Source: Brachionus manjavacas
Lineage: Eukaryota > Rotifera > Eurotatoria > Ploima > Brachionidae
Direction: 5' to 3'
Assembly: GCA_019054805.1 (NCBI GenBank)
Contig: JAHQIY010000019.1
Coordinates: forward strand, 216,001-280,000
Length of the DNA stretch: 64,000 nt
Within the stretch, counting starts at the first letter, position 1; each line of letters opens with the position of its first letter. Made by a program: the position numbers and the translations under genes. A model generated the notes under the pieces. That model ran no database searches and was not told where the DNA came from. It worked only from the letters and a program-made list of their open reading frames with translations. Below are positions 21,517 to 33,847 of the stretch, piece after piece.

Positions 21517-23397
21517 TTACATAATGTCACATGCATTTTGCAGTTTTTTTTTATTTTTCGCAGGTGAAAAAAACTCTTTCTTAATTGTGTCATCCTTAGA
21601 CGCATTCACGTGCATGAACGGTGCCATTAAATTAATAGAACTGCTTTCGTTTGATTTAACCTGAATGGCATGTTGCCTACCATTCGAATCAATATTGATC
21701 ATGGAAGTCCAATCTTTGAAAGCTGAATCCAAACAGGTCGTGTCGAAAAAACCAGACATTTTTCTTACCTCTTCATTTAAACTCTCTTTTTGCAACACAT
21801 TCAAATTTTGATCTTTAATAAGCTTCTCTGTAAATATTCTGAGCAAAAACTGTCCCTCTACATTAACATCATACAAGCTTGGTATGATGGCGTAATATCC
21901 TGGACTTAGCTTGAACCTCTTGGTCACTTCTCGTTTGTTGATATAGTCGCCTGAATTTCCAACTCGTTCCATTTGAGTAAAGTCCAATTTGTGGCCGTGT
22001 CTTAATGAATTTCCCGCATCCAGATCATTGACAACTCGGTATAATCTAAATTGAATAAATTCCTCTGCCGGCTCACCTCTCATTTGAGTTCTTTTTTGTC
22101 TAGTATATTTTTGCATCAAAGCTACCACACACGTAGCCATGTTGTCATTGTCATCTTGGTCAACATCGATCAATCTAACCAAAAATTGAGGATTGTTCCA
22201 AAACCGGCAATCACCACCATTTCCCGAGCCCCCTGCACTTCTTTCACTTACTGACCATTCACCATGATAAGATACCATTTTCCATGATATTCTCTCATTC
22301 CGATTATCACTCAAAATTTCGTCTGAAAATGATTCTGGTGTTAAATGACAAAATTGAATAGAATCAAAACAATTAAAAAAATCCTCAAAGCTCATCCAAA
22401 ATTCGCCCTCATTTTCCTGCCTAAATTCCAATTGATCCATTACATCTTTGTCGATGATAGACCATTCTCTCGAATTGTCACTCCATGCTCCTTTCCACTC
22501 AATACGACCCCATGGGTTCCTCAAGCGAATAAGTCTAATATCCCGGCCATGCTGTTCCAATAAAGCAATTTTGCTTATTGTATAAGCGTGACCCTTCACT
22601 AGACCATTAGGTAGCTTTTCTTCAAATAGCCTCGGGTCGGGCTCAATATAAGCCGCATTCATTGATTTTAATTTCCTAGACTTGACCAGAATTTGCCACA
22701 AATTTTCCCTATACTTGACGTCAAGGTTTTTTTTGTCCAAAAAAAATGATTCTTCAATTCCACCCGACATATCTATTAAAGCATCAGTGGTAAATCCTCC
22801 TTCCAAATTTTCATAACTGCCGCATACTTTGGCATAGGCTTTTTCCAACAAAGCGGCCCAAAACTCATCCGGCTCTTCTTTATTGCTACAAAACACCAAT
22901 TGGTTCGAGTGTTGCCATACTGGTAAATAGTCATCCACAACCACATCATACCAAACACCGTATATCCAAAATCTGAAATGAAATATTCCCGAATAGCCAT
23001 TTCCATGACATGTTTGATTCTTTGGAACTACTTTGTCGAATAGCTCAGGCATAAAAGTAATAGCGGCACAGCCTGCAATGAACCAACAATTGCCCAAATA
23101 ACCTTGATCAAGATCGTTGGCATTGGCTGTATTCTCGATGAACTTGGCAATTTGACCATTTAGTTTGCATATTTCAAATGGTCGCATCCATTTTATGTTC
23201 ATAGAACCGCGCCGATTCGGATAAAGACTCTGCGAGTTTTTCTCAAATAGAGGGTCTGTGAATAAAATTGAGCTTTTCTGACATTCAGATTTTATTTTTA
23301 GATAATTTTGGCCTTTAAAATACTGAATTTTTTTATCATAAAAAAAGGAGCTACGGCTTATCTTGTTTCTAATGTCGATTTTTGAAAAATTTTCCAT
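21517..23397 (-). CDS. Calpain cysteine protease without EF-hand domain
   Basis: Calcium-dependent intracellular cysteine protease. I chose the ATG at 23397 (MENFSKIDIRN); the frame is open slightly further upstream but has no earlier ATG. The protein is 626 residues and intronless. The catalytic triad is intact: Cys in GYLGNCWFIAG (about residue 104), His in VKGHAYTISKI (about 270) and Asn in RLRNPWGRIEWKG (about 294). The calpain C2-like domain follows (FWNNPQFLVRL; FKLSPGYYAIIPS; EGQFLLRIFTE). After it comes only a Ser/Lys-rich tail of about 90 residues, with no penta-EF-hand, so this is an atypical calpain. The last four residues are CDIM, a possible CaaX prenylation box. Confidence 0.95.
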   Translation of the reverse strand: MENFSKIDIRNKISRSSFFYDKKIQYFKGQNYLKIKSECQKSSILFTDPLFEKNSQSLYPNRRGSMNIKWMRPFEICKLNGQIAKFIENTANANDLDQGYLGNCWFIAGCAAITFMPELFDKVVPKNQTCHGNGYSGIFHFRFWIYGVWYDVVVDDYLPVWQHSNQLVFCSNKEEPDEFWAALLEKAYAKVCGSYENLEGGFTTDALIDMSGGIEESFFLDKKNLDVKYRENLWQILVKSRKLKSMNAAYIEPDPRLFEEKLPNGLVKGHAYTISKIALLEQHGRDIRLIRLRNPWGRIEWKGAWSDNSREWSIIDKDVMDQLEFRQENEGEFWMSFEDFFNCFDSIQFCHLTPESFSDEILSDNRNERISWKMVSYHGEWSVSERSAGGSGNGGDCRFWNNPQFLVRLIDVDQDDNDNMATCVVALMQKYTRQKRTQMRGEPAEEFIQFRLYRVVNDLDAGNSLRHGHKLDFTQMERVGNSGDYINKREVTKRFKLSPGYYAIIPSLYDVNVEGQFLLRIFTEKLIKDQNLNVLQKESLNEEVRKMSGFFDTTCLDSAFKDWTSMINIDSNGRQHAIQVKSNESSSINLMAPFMHVNASKDDTIKKEFFSPAKNKKKLQNACDIM

Positions 23398-23414
23398 TTC
23401 TTTTTCAGACAAAA

Positions 23415-26358
23415 CTTGAATCAGACTTATTTATAACAAATTTAGATGAAATCTTATATTCTCTTTATCAGTAATCCAAGCTTTTTTTCAGGTACAAAAA
23501 AAAACAAACTAAGAATAAAATTAGGCAAATACTTCATAAAGTGCAGATTTGGTTAATTATGATTATTTAAAGCCAATTCTTAAAGATTTTTTTATCTACG
23601 AACTGTAAATCATGGCTATGAGTCATAGATTGATTGCTTTTTAAATTATCTGTTTGAAAAACACTTTATTCGTCTAACAGATTTATTATGAATCTTATTA
23701 ATATTGAAAAATTATTTAAAAGTTTATTTATTAATGCTTGAGTAGATAAAAAATAATAAAAATATGCTCTAGAATTTCATTGTTTTGGATTAAAAATAAA
23801 AATTAATTTTTTTACACTCTAGAGCTCAATGAGCGACTTTTTTGAAAGCTCAATGCTCATTTAGTAAAAATATTTTTTCAGTCGATAATTGTTTAATTTC
23901 GGACATTTAAAGCAAAAAAACAAAAAATATATTTAGAATATAATTCTTTATTCGTTATAAAAATTTCCACTCCAGTCAATTTAACAAATTGGGCAAAAAA
24001 TTCAATAAAATTTTAGTATCTAAAATTTAAATTAAAAACATTAAGAAACAAAAAATGAATTTTAAACTTAATTTAATCCTGAACGTTTGTTTGATCCCAG
24101 CTATTAACTTGAAATGTATTGTTTTTCATTGAATTTTGCTGAGTAATTCAAGATTGGAACCGGTAATGGTTCCATGTTTCATCCTAGGTTCAAGTCCAAG
24201 TTCCATCTAGTTAATCTAAAAACAAGTCTCAAATAATTCGTTTCAGTATTTAAAAAATCAAAAATTACAAAAGCCCTAATTAAATGATCTATTAATGAGA
24301 ACCTGATATTTTTTAAATTATGAATCTAAAAATTTTGCTTGTAAAATTTTTCAGTTTAAAACAAAAAACTACTTTTGATCCTTGGCTTAACAATTACAAC
24401 ATTTAAAATTTAAAAAAAATTTTCTTTTTGTTTAAAATTAATCAGAAATATTTTACCGAGGAAAATTTCAAAATTTTTTTCAAAAAAAATCTTTCGGTAT
24501 ATATTTTCAGAAGTTTTTTCATTTACTTTTTAATTTAAAAATCCATAAATTAAATGAATAAAAAAAATATTTTTTAAACCCATTTTTTGTAACCGGTTCT
24601 ATATTGAAAATTGATATTCGGAATTTTTACGGAGTCGAATTTTTTTTAAAGAATAAAGGTCCATAGATTCGGTATCAGTCTCAGTGCTTTTGATCTTGGA
24701 AAATCAAGATTGATTCCGAGATTATGAACCCTGTTCCTTGTAAGTCTCAGTTATGGTTTACCCATTTTTCAGTATTAATCACTTTATTGTATATAAATTC
24801 TAAGTATCGGTTCAAATTTTAAGTGAATTTTTTTCTTAAATCAAAGTCATGAATTGAAATTTTTACAGTTGAAAAAGTTTTTGAACTAAAATTTCAGACA
24901 TTTGATTTTTGGATCTTTAATTTTTATAATTTAACTAAATGAAAGTTAAATTTTTGAACATTTCATGCTCAAAATTTTTTATTTATGAAGGATTTTTTAA
25001 TATTTTTTATTTGAACAAATTAATTGTAGAAGCATTTTATGTAGTAAATATCTAATTGTTCATTGTATTGATTAATGAAATTTCTGTAGTGTGCTTTCAA
25101 AATTTTTTGATGAGATTAAAATGATCTGTTTAAAATACAAAAATATCTCTGCATTAAATTTTAAAATAAAAAAAAAATTTACAATCCTTTATTGTATTTT
25201 TAATTGACAATCAAAACTATCCATTTAAATAAAACTGATTTTCAACAAAAATACGAAATTATTTTAATTATTTACCTTATAGTCTTTAAATTTATTTAAA
25301 AAATATTTTCTTCAGAAAAAATACCCTTAAGAGACTGGAAAATTTTTAGCTAGATAGAAAGGGTGAAATCTTTTGTTCTCTTTTTTATTTACGATATAGA
25401 ATTTAAATTTTTAATTTAATTGAAAATTCTTCTTTTATTAAATTTATTTTGAATACCCGAAAAATTAAAAAATAAAGATTCAAAGTTAAATTCTAAACTT
25501 AAGATCAATAATTAAATAAAACAAGTGATTAAAAATTTATAAATAAAAAAAATTTAATTTTTTTTAATATCTTTAATAATCTAATTAAATAGTATGCTTA
25601 TTTTTTTTTGCAAATTAAACTCAAGATTAATATTTAAAATTTAAATTATATGTTATGCGTCTTTATATTCTTTTATACGTTTCTTTTACTAAAAATATTA
25701 AAATAATAAATAGTATCTTTTGATGCTATGTTTAATATCTATACATCTATTTCTCACCTAGATAATCTATTTTTTTAAACAAATAAAATCGATTTTTGAT
25801 AATAATGGTTGACTATTTTTAAAATCTTCTCATTAAAATTGTTATTAAGATCATTTTTTAATAAATAAAAATCTAAATAAAATATTTTTTTCTTTATTCT
25901 TCTAAAAGAAAGAATCGATATCATCAAAAATCAAATTTACTTTTTGTCTTGTTCATTAAACCGAGCTATGACTTGATTAATATAATTTAATTTGGTAATA
26001 AAATCTGAAAAAAACTAAATTATACAAGCAATTTATTTTGTTTCAAATGAATTAGGAAGTAAGATATTGATAATACCTGCTTAATATGTTATTAAAAGTT
26101 GATTGTTCTAAAATAGGTCTAGTTTGGTCAATTAAAACTAAAAATAATTTTTAATAGATATTAATTTTTTGTCAGATTTTTTGTTTTTTTATTTTTAACA
26201 TTTCATACCAGTGTCATAGATTACGGAAACATGCATGCTTGTAATAATAGACTTAATTTCATTGTTATAATTTTTTCAATTTAAATAAAATAAAATTAAT
26301 TGTCAAATATTTATTCTTGAGCAATCAAGTGAAAACAATAATTAGAAGAAATTAAAAA
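23415..26358. other. Long AT-rich intergenic region
   Basis: About 2.9 kb without a coding-looking frame. The stretch near 24125-24215 (TTGGAACCGGTAATGGTTCC, then ATCCTAGGTTCAAGTCC) contains a sequence like a pol III B box and might be an old tRNA-derived SINE. A pair of AGCTCAATG motifs lies near 23820-23860. Nothing else is supported. Confidence 0.35.
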
Positions 26359-27818
26359 TTATGTCTTGGTTAAAGGCTTAGGCTCCTTTTGGTGTTTAAT
26401 ACACGGTAAAAATCGATAGAGCTTGTTTAAAAAAATTCCGTAAATATACGGATTGAGACAACTGTTTGATACGGCGAATGTAAATAGATAATTTTTTATT
26501 TTTTTGTTCTGCAATGTATTGAAGGCATTCGGGTCGACTATGGCCCACAGTAGGCACAAATAGTACGGTGTCCAAGAAAACAAATAGGCTAAAACTTTAT
26601 TCAAATAAATTATTTTTATTAAAAATTCTTATTAAAAAATAAATTACCAATTAAAGCACTTAATTTTAGGGTTCTGTACTTGGCTTTCATAAAAGTGTTG
26701 TTGTTATTCCTGCGAATCGCTTCGCTTTGGCTATGCATTCCATTATGACCATAATCGTGAATATTGCATTTGTTAAAGGCACGACTGTATGACTGGTAGT
26801 TTCGACCGCGGTATCTGTACCTCAGGTAGCGCTGAATTTCTGCCTTGGACTTGGGGTGCGAACTCACATAGTGAAATTGATTGGAATAGTGTCCATTGAC
26901 ATTGTAGCGGTTTGTTTTAGTGTGTGTAGCGATTGTAGAGAATATTTTAAAGTAACAAAAACACATTATTAACAAAGGTGCACCATAACAACCAATAAAG
27001 TGATACAAACTGTATATTAACTTTTTTACTTGAGTATTTAACTTGCCGAAAGTGACACATTGTCTAAATGTTGGGTCTTGAGGATGAGACAGCAATTCGA
27101 ATAGAAACACTTGGGGCAAACTGGACAAAAAACTCATCATCCAAGACACAGTCAACAAAATTTTGTTCAGTGTATAAACCTTTTCCAACTCCAAAGGCTT
27201 TACGATCACGTAGAACCGATCTTATATAAACAAAAATAAAAATAAATTTAATCAAATAAAGATTGAAAAAAAAAAAAATTTGATATTTTTATTACCTATT
27301 GTGATGGTTATTATAACAAAAGAAGATAAATAATGACCAAATGTTCGTAGAAACATCATCAACTTGCACATAGTTTCGCCAGCTCGCCAACTATCCGTGT
27401 AGGCCCAAATTATTTCCAGAGGTAAATGCACATATGTGACCATTAGATCTGCGATGCACAAATTCATCAACAAGAGGCGAATTCGTGAACGAGAGTTTTT
27501 AAAGTTTTTGTTTGTCGATTTGTTCATGAACAAGAGAGCAACAAACGAGGTCGAATTGCCGATGCTGGCTATGATGAACAAAATAATGTAAATGAAAATT
27601 TTCTCTGAATGCTTTGTTTTTGGCAAAAGCTGACCAGGCCGAGTGTGGTTGATGTTCAATTTGCTTTGTGACAGTTGATCGATCATGTCGTACTGTTGGT
27701 GCTTGAGAAACAAGTCTTGTGAGTCTACTTGAGAGAATTGTGACGAGGAGGCCGATGACAACTGCAGGTAATAACCAAACATAAGAGGAAATGAAATTGT
27801 ACTATTTGACATGTCCAT
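26359..27818 (-). CDS. GnRH/AKH/corazonin-type neuropeptide receptor (class A GPCR)
   Basis: Three exons: 27818-27296, 27220-26648 and 26594-26359, joined in phase 1 both times, give 443 residues. Exon 1 codes the extracellular N-terminus with N-x-S/T sites, TM1, TM2 with LCIADLMV, and TM3 (GETMCKLMMFLRTFGHYLSS). The first intron splits the DRY-type motif, read as DRFYVIVKPL after splicing. Exon 2 codes TM4, TM5 and a third intracellular loop of about 90 residues rich in Arg, Tyr, His and Asn. Exon 3 codes TM6 (LFSWTPYYLCLLWAIVDP) and TM7 (NSCLNPYIYGIF). The CWTPYY-type block, DP after TM6 and the KxxTLKL pre-TM6 stretch point to the GnRH/AKH/corazonin group. The exact ligand is unknown. Confidence 0.88.
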
Positions 27819-30800
27819 TGTATCATTACGATTTTTTGGATTTAATTAATTCTTTTCCGAAAATCTTTTCATCTATTTAATAGAAAAATTTAATGAATGT
27901 CTTTTTTAAATTTAGAATCAGAAGTGTGTGAATAAAATTTAAGACTGAATTAACAAAAATAATTGGCAATTTAACCACGTTTTGCATGAAATTAATTCAA
28001 TTTAGAATAATCATTTTTTCATAAACTTATTTGAGTCTGTTAAATAAAATTTTTCGCTTCCTAAACTCTTTATTAACTTTATTTAATACTTTTAAATACA
28101 AACATTGTTTTATTCTAATATTTTACACTCAAAATGAGTGAGAATAATAATTTTTAGACTCCAAATTTATTTTGATTAAAAGGTAAAAAAATTTTAATTT
28201 GTAATAAGAAGTTTTTTTTTTGATTTATAGATAGAAAATCTTCTAAGTGGGTGTATTATCAAATAATTTAAAATTTTAAATGAACAAAGATTTAAAAAAA
28301 ATTAAGGATGATAGAATAATTAAAATCACTTTACATGATATTTGATCTAAACAAGATTTACGATCAAGAATGTAAGTAATTAAATATTTTTATAAAGAAC
28401 TGTCCTCAAGGAAATAATTTAAATTTTTTTCTAATTTAAATTTTAAAATAGTAATTTAATAGCACAAAAAATCAAACACTAATTGAAATTTTAAAATGTT
28501 CCAAATTATAAAATTTCAAAATTAATCAATAAACTAAATTTGTGACAAGACTTGCTGGCGGCATCAAAAAAATACATCATTTTAAAATTATTAAAAAATT
28601 TTCTTATCTAAAAAAAACTCAAAAAATTATCAAAAATTTTTATTGATTTTCAAAGAAAATTTCCTAATAACTGTTGGCGCTTACTACTAAACTAAACTGC
28701 TTTAAAGATTTGCCTATTAAGGATTACGCAAATCTCTTTTATTAGTATTTTAAAATATTTATTTATACTAATAAGGCTATGCGGATTATTGATAATTAAA
28801 ATTTCTAAAAAACTGCGGAAATGTTGATCCAAGGTTAAGGCCAGGTATTCAATGATTCAATCTAATTTCATGCCCACTAATCATCAAATTTTAGGTCAAA
28901 ATCAAACATCATCTAATAACATTATTTGGCTGATTTGTCACGAAATAAAAATTTTATCAAATATTCATTAAGAATAAATAAACTTGAATCTAACTCATGA
29001 ATCATGCAAAAAAAAAATCTAATTAAATTTCGACTTTTTTTTGGCATGCTATAAGTTTTAATTTTAGTCTCGGCATGCACCGAACTAAATCTTAAAAAAA
29101 CTGAAAAAATTCTAGTAAAATTTTTTATTAATGAATAATTGTAAACTTAGATATAAATTTGACTTTTAAAAACTGTTCTCAGCCAGTGTTGCATTAAAAC
29201 AGAACTTTCATAATGTGAGTTTTAAGTATCTAAATTGAGGTTGTTCTTTGATAGAAATCTTTTAATGAAAATTTACAAAGCTTTGATATTATTTTAATAA
29301 TTGTTTTTGACATTTTTAACGCTATTTTGAAGCTATTAAGATTTACATAGATTAGAGCTAAAAGCTATTAGCTAAATAATTAAATTCTTGAATAATTAGA
29401 AATCTAAAAAAAAAGAGATAAATAAATTTTAAAATAGATTTTTATGATCAAAAAATTTCTAAAAATACTTAAAATAATAAGTTTACTTTGATAATAATTG
29501 CTATTTTTAAGACTAAAAAAGCATTCTTAATTTTTCTAATTTGATCTTGCTAATTTTATAATCAAATAATTAAATTCTAAGCTCATTTAATTATTTAAAA
29601 TTCTTCCTGGTTATAATATAATGATTTTAAAATGAAATAATCTCCATTTATATAACAACCTTGGGTGATGTTTAGACAGCTATGGAATTTATCTAAATTG
29701 ACAATCCGAATATTAACTAATTATCATTTTATATTGGGTTCATCATTTAAAATTTTTCCTAAATTTTTTGTGCGTAATTTTTTGTTTTTGAGCATACGTT
29801 TTTTGTCATAATTACATCAAATATCTGGGTTTTACAAGTTAAATTCGAGATGATCATGATTTTCTACAATTATGCCAAACTTCGATAACACCGACCTATT
29901 TATAAAATTCTGACATGACAGAACTCTAGGATGACTTTAATTTAGTTCCTGTTTATTAAATTACATAAAAGAACAACCTTCTACTGAATAATGAACGTCA
30001 TCAAACAAAAACAATAAATTTAAATAAATTTTCGATTCCATTTCTCCTCATTTTAACAAAATTTAATTTTAAATTTAATCCAAATCAATAAAAGTCTTGC
30101 TCTTTTTATATTTAATTTAAAAATTTTATTCAATTAAAAATATTTCTTAAAATAAATATCAAATGCCTAAAATCTATTAAAAATTTTAATTTGATGTACC
30201 CCGTACAAATTCTATCTAGAGGCTCTAGAAATTGTAAATTTATACTCTTGATTTTGGTTTCTCTAGCTCGATGCTGAACAGATTGCAGGAGATAAAGATA
30301 AGATTAAATGAAGTACTATCTAGTTTGAGTTAAAATGATGAGAAACGTGCGGATTCTATGAAAAAGAAAACTCGCAGCAGCGATCGATAAAATAACTAAA
30401 AATATTCTTAAAAAATTCTACTTTTTTTTATTCGTTTTAACTTGTCGGATTTTAAATTTTTAGGTTTTAATTTTTCACATTTTAATTATTTAAATGAAAT
30501 TATCAAATAAAAAAAATAAAGAAAAATTTTGATTCTTTAGTTTCGAAAAATAATTCCTCAAAAATTAAATTTTAAAGATTCTATTGATTTGATATTTTAG
30601 TCTCAAATTATTAAATCACAAGAAAATTTATAATCCCTTTGGTTTTTACAATGAAATAAATTCTAATTTAATTTAATTAAGACGAGAACTGCTTATATCC
30701 AAATGAATTAACAATAAATTAGAATTCAAAAGGTGATTATTTTTTGAAGTAAAATTTGGAAATGATTAAGGAACTAGTATATTTTATTTCAACTAAAAAA

Positions 30801-31160
30801 TTGAACCTAAATCAATTATTCAGAAAATCAATAATTATTCTAGTATTTTTCAAAAACTTTAATTTTTTGGTTTTTCCAAAATCGTGTCAATATTTTTTTT
30901 TATTTGAACTAAAAACTAGTTTTTAAGATCATCATTTAATTTTATTAATTCTTGAATAGACTAGCACATATCAACTCAAAAATCTATAATCTGTGATTTT
31001 TCGGCATCTTTGTCGAAAACAAATGAATCGAATTGCCAAAGCCAAGAGTTTTAATGCAATTATTTAGTAAAGCTTGTTATAAAAATTATCAATTTAGCTA
31101 AAAAATTTCAAAATTTTCGACCTTTATTCCAAAATAAATGATCAAAAATCAATTGAAACA
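27819..31160. other. Long AT-rich intergenic region
   Basis: About 3.3 kb without a recognisable gene, transposon or RNA. The receptor promoter should lie at the left edge (27820-28100). Confidence 0.35.
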
Positions 31161-31240
31161 GTTAAAAATTCAAAAAGATATCTATTTTATATATAAAAAA
31201 TTTGATGGAAATTGTTCTGTAGTCATGCTTTCTTCGTCTT

Positions 31241-31374
31241 AAATGAACAATATTACCTACAGTAAAGAAAGTTAAACCTGTATACGCCATTGCATTTGAT
31301 ACAAATAAGGCCTTGATAAAGCAATTAGAACAATTTAAGCAAACTGATTCACAAGATGCACCCGATAGTATAGA
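31241..31374 (-). other. Possible exon of an unrecognised membrane protein
   Basis: The open stretch reads FSILSGASCESVCLNCSNC followed by FIKALFVSNAMAYTGLTFFTV. It lies between an acceptor-like ttgttag and a donor-like GTAATATTG near 31255. It pairs cysteines with one hydrophobic segment. A further minus-strand scrap near 31805-31845 reads EGASHDPTTIAPESSKTSN and a stop, but it lies upstream in gene orientation, so the two do not make one simple model. Real gene or relic is undecided. Confidence 0.25.
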
Positions 31375-31399
31375 GAAACCTAACAATTTTTAATGACAA

Positions 31400-33235
31400 T
31401 AAAAGCATAAAAAAATATGACATAAAATATTAATTTTTGGATTTGGAAAAAAAATTAAAACCATCTAAACGAATTACTTTTTACCTCTATCATTAATGTA
31501 TAATGCAATGTATTTTTTTAGTATTAATTAAAATTTTCAATATAAAAAAGAAGTGATTTTGAATCATCTTGTTTAAATCGTAGGCACCTAATGGAATGTA
31601 AGAATTCCCATTGAAAATCATTAAGCGTTTATCTGAATTTTTTAGGCGACCAATTTTTCGAGCGATTATTTATTGTTTATACATTTATTCTTTTAGTCCT
31701 TAGGTAAATATTAAATGCAAGAAGAATAATTTAAAATAATATTGTTTCAAAAATAAAAGGCCTTAAATATAAAAAAATGAAAAATCAGCTAATTTAACTA
31801 TTAATTTGAAGTCTTAGAAGACTCTGGAGCTATTGTTGTTGGATCGTGAGAAGCGCCCTCTCAAAAAACAAAAATTAAACATGACATACTCAACTTTATA
31901 ACTAATTAAATTGATAATTTCCCCATGCATTTCAATAGTATCTAAAATGAAATAGATTAGATTTACAAAAATGAATTTAGATTAATTTTTATTGAATAAA
32001 AATGAAATATTAGTTTATTGATCTTTAGAAAACAACTTGAGCGTGCTTGTGCACCGATTAAAACTTAATTTTTTTAATTATCATTAGATATTAAATATTT
32101 TTGCTATGGATGAGAAATGAATTTTTCTTTCAAATGCTAAAAAAATCATGAGAAAAAGTAATTAAATGAAATATTCAATTTTAAACATTCTATTTTTTTT
32201 CAATTTTGCATAAAACCTTAAATAAAAATTAAAGCTGATGAGTTTTAAAAGCTTAAATGCTGCAAATTTCAAAATTGATCTCTTGATTCTTATATTTCAT
32301 AAAATAATAAGGCTATCGAATTAATCAGCTTTAAACGGAGCCCATGACTCATAAAGCTCTGACATTTGAGCCAACGGATAATGTCACTTAATGATTTAAG
32401 TCATTTAATTTAAAGTAAAGTATAAAAAAATTTAATTAAATTTTAAAACTGGTTTAACTTTAAGTAGAAGAAATTTTGCTTTCTCTTTATGTACATCACT
32501 TTCAGCTACAAACGTTTGTCTTTTGATAGTTCTTTTAGTAATTTATTTTATTTTTTTTTGAACATTTTTGGTAAACTAAACTTAAAAGATTAAATTTAGT
32601 TCAATAAATTCACTTTCAATTTATAAAGAATTTAAATTCATATAAATCTAAACTCAAAGTTAAAAATTAACATGCGATTTAGAATAAAACTATGCTGATG
32701 CATTTTTAATGCTTAAATTACAAAAAATCATGATATCATTCTTTGATTTATGCCATGACAGAATTATTGTACCGTAAATTATTTTCATGTGTCAAAAGAC
32801 AGTCCCCATTTATTAGCTTAGAATTTACTTCCATTTGGAGTCCGCTCTTACGACCTTTATTTTAAATTTCAACTAGATAATTGTCCAGAAAATTGAGCTC
32901 TAAATTTTTTTTAATTCTTTTTTCTAAGTCCCATGGACAAATTGAAATAAGAATTTAAAATACAATTAAACATATAATATTATTTATTTAATTTAAAAGA
33001 ATTTTAAAATTAGATAAATATTTTAATCAAAAAGCATGACACAAAAGTAAAAATCAAACTAAAAAAAGTTATTTTGCAATTGAAAAAATCATTGATACAA
33101 AAAATACAAAAATTTCGATTGAATCACCATTTTGCATCATTGAATTTTTCGACTTCAAAAATAAATAATTTAAAAAAAATTAAATTTGAAAATAAAATTT
33201 CTGGTCAGTAGTTTAATTGGTAATTTTCCCTATAA
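31400..33235. other. Intergenic with a duplicated piece of the tektin 3' end
   Basis: The segment at about 31966-32060 is similar to 33778-33872, which is the end of the Tektin-2 coding region plus adjacent 3' sequence. Shared blocks include aaaaatgaattt, attaatttttatt and tagaaaac.actt. The rest is AT-rich and featureless. Confidence 0.4.
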
Positions 33236-33239
33236 ATTT

Positions 33240-33530
33240 GGCAACTTGAAGTTTATGATCAATTTTTGAAATAATCAAACAAAGTTTTAAATATAAAATA
33301 GATAGAAATTTCTTAATGGAAATACAGAGATACATTATTAAATTTAACATGGTATGTTAAATAATAAGGTAAACTCTGGATTATGGGAATTCACATTGCA
33401 GAGTGCAAATCATTTAAATGATATTATTTTAGTTGAGTAATTTTTTGCCAAGTTTTGCAAATTTTGATTTTAAATTTAACAAAGTATGCTAAATACAAAA
33501 ATGTATCATAAACTTCAAAGTTTTATAAAT
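33240..33530. repeat. MITE-like element, copy 2
   Basis: Related to the element at 12.15-12.46 kb. It shares GCAGAGTGCAAATCATTTAAATG, ATTTTAGTTGAGTA and TTTAACAAAGTATGCTAAAT blocks. It has inverted ends CTTGAAGTTTATGAT / ATCATAAACTTCAAAG and internal inverted TTTAACATGGTATG / CAAAGTATGCTAAA segments. Confidence 0.6.
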
Positions 33531-33574
33531 TTGAACAGTTAAACTGTTAAAAACCTTTCTACTTATTTTTTTTA

Positions 33575-33770
33575 CGAACCTGCTAGGATCTGGTGGTTCA
33601 TGGTAAATAATTAATTAAGTAATATTTTTATTAATAAACGGCCACTACCGACCACTTCTATTTGCTAAACGCATGAGATTATAGCATTGCACTGTGAAAC
33701 TATAGACATTTAAGTTGGCGAGAGTGGGTGTTGTAGTCATTGAGAGAACTACTACAAATAAATTAAAATT
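33575..33770 (-). mobile_element. LINE 3' UTR fragment
   Basis: The reverse complement contains TTGTAGTAGTTCTCTCAATG and TAGAAGTGGTC..TTTATTAAT blocks. These match the plus-strand 3' UTR of the LINE piece ending near 40620 (TTGTAGTTCTCTCAATAAC; TAGAAGCGGTCATTTATTAA). It lies just downstream of Tektin-2. Confidence 0.45.
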
Positions 33771-33847
33771 AATCGTAAAAATGAATTTGAATTAATTTTT
33801 ATTAAAAAATAATAAAATATTAAGTTTAAGGATATATAGAAAACGAC

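Noticed and set aside
22776..23006. Second minus-strand frame inside calpain
   Set aside because: Same strand but shifted frame within the protease core; the calpain frame carries all catalytic motifs.
17730..24215. Several tRNA B-box-like strings (near 17740, 18020, 20745, 24185)
   Set aside because: No accompanying A box at the right distance and no cloverleaf found by eye, so no tRNA or SINE is called.
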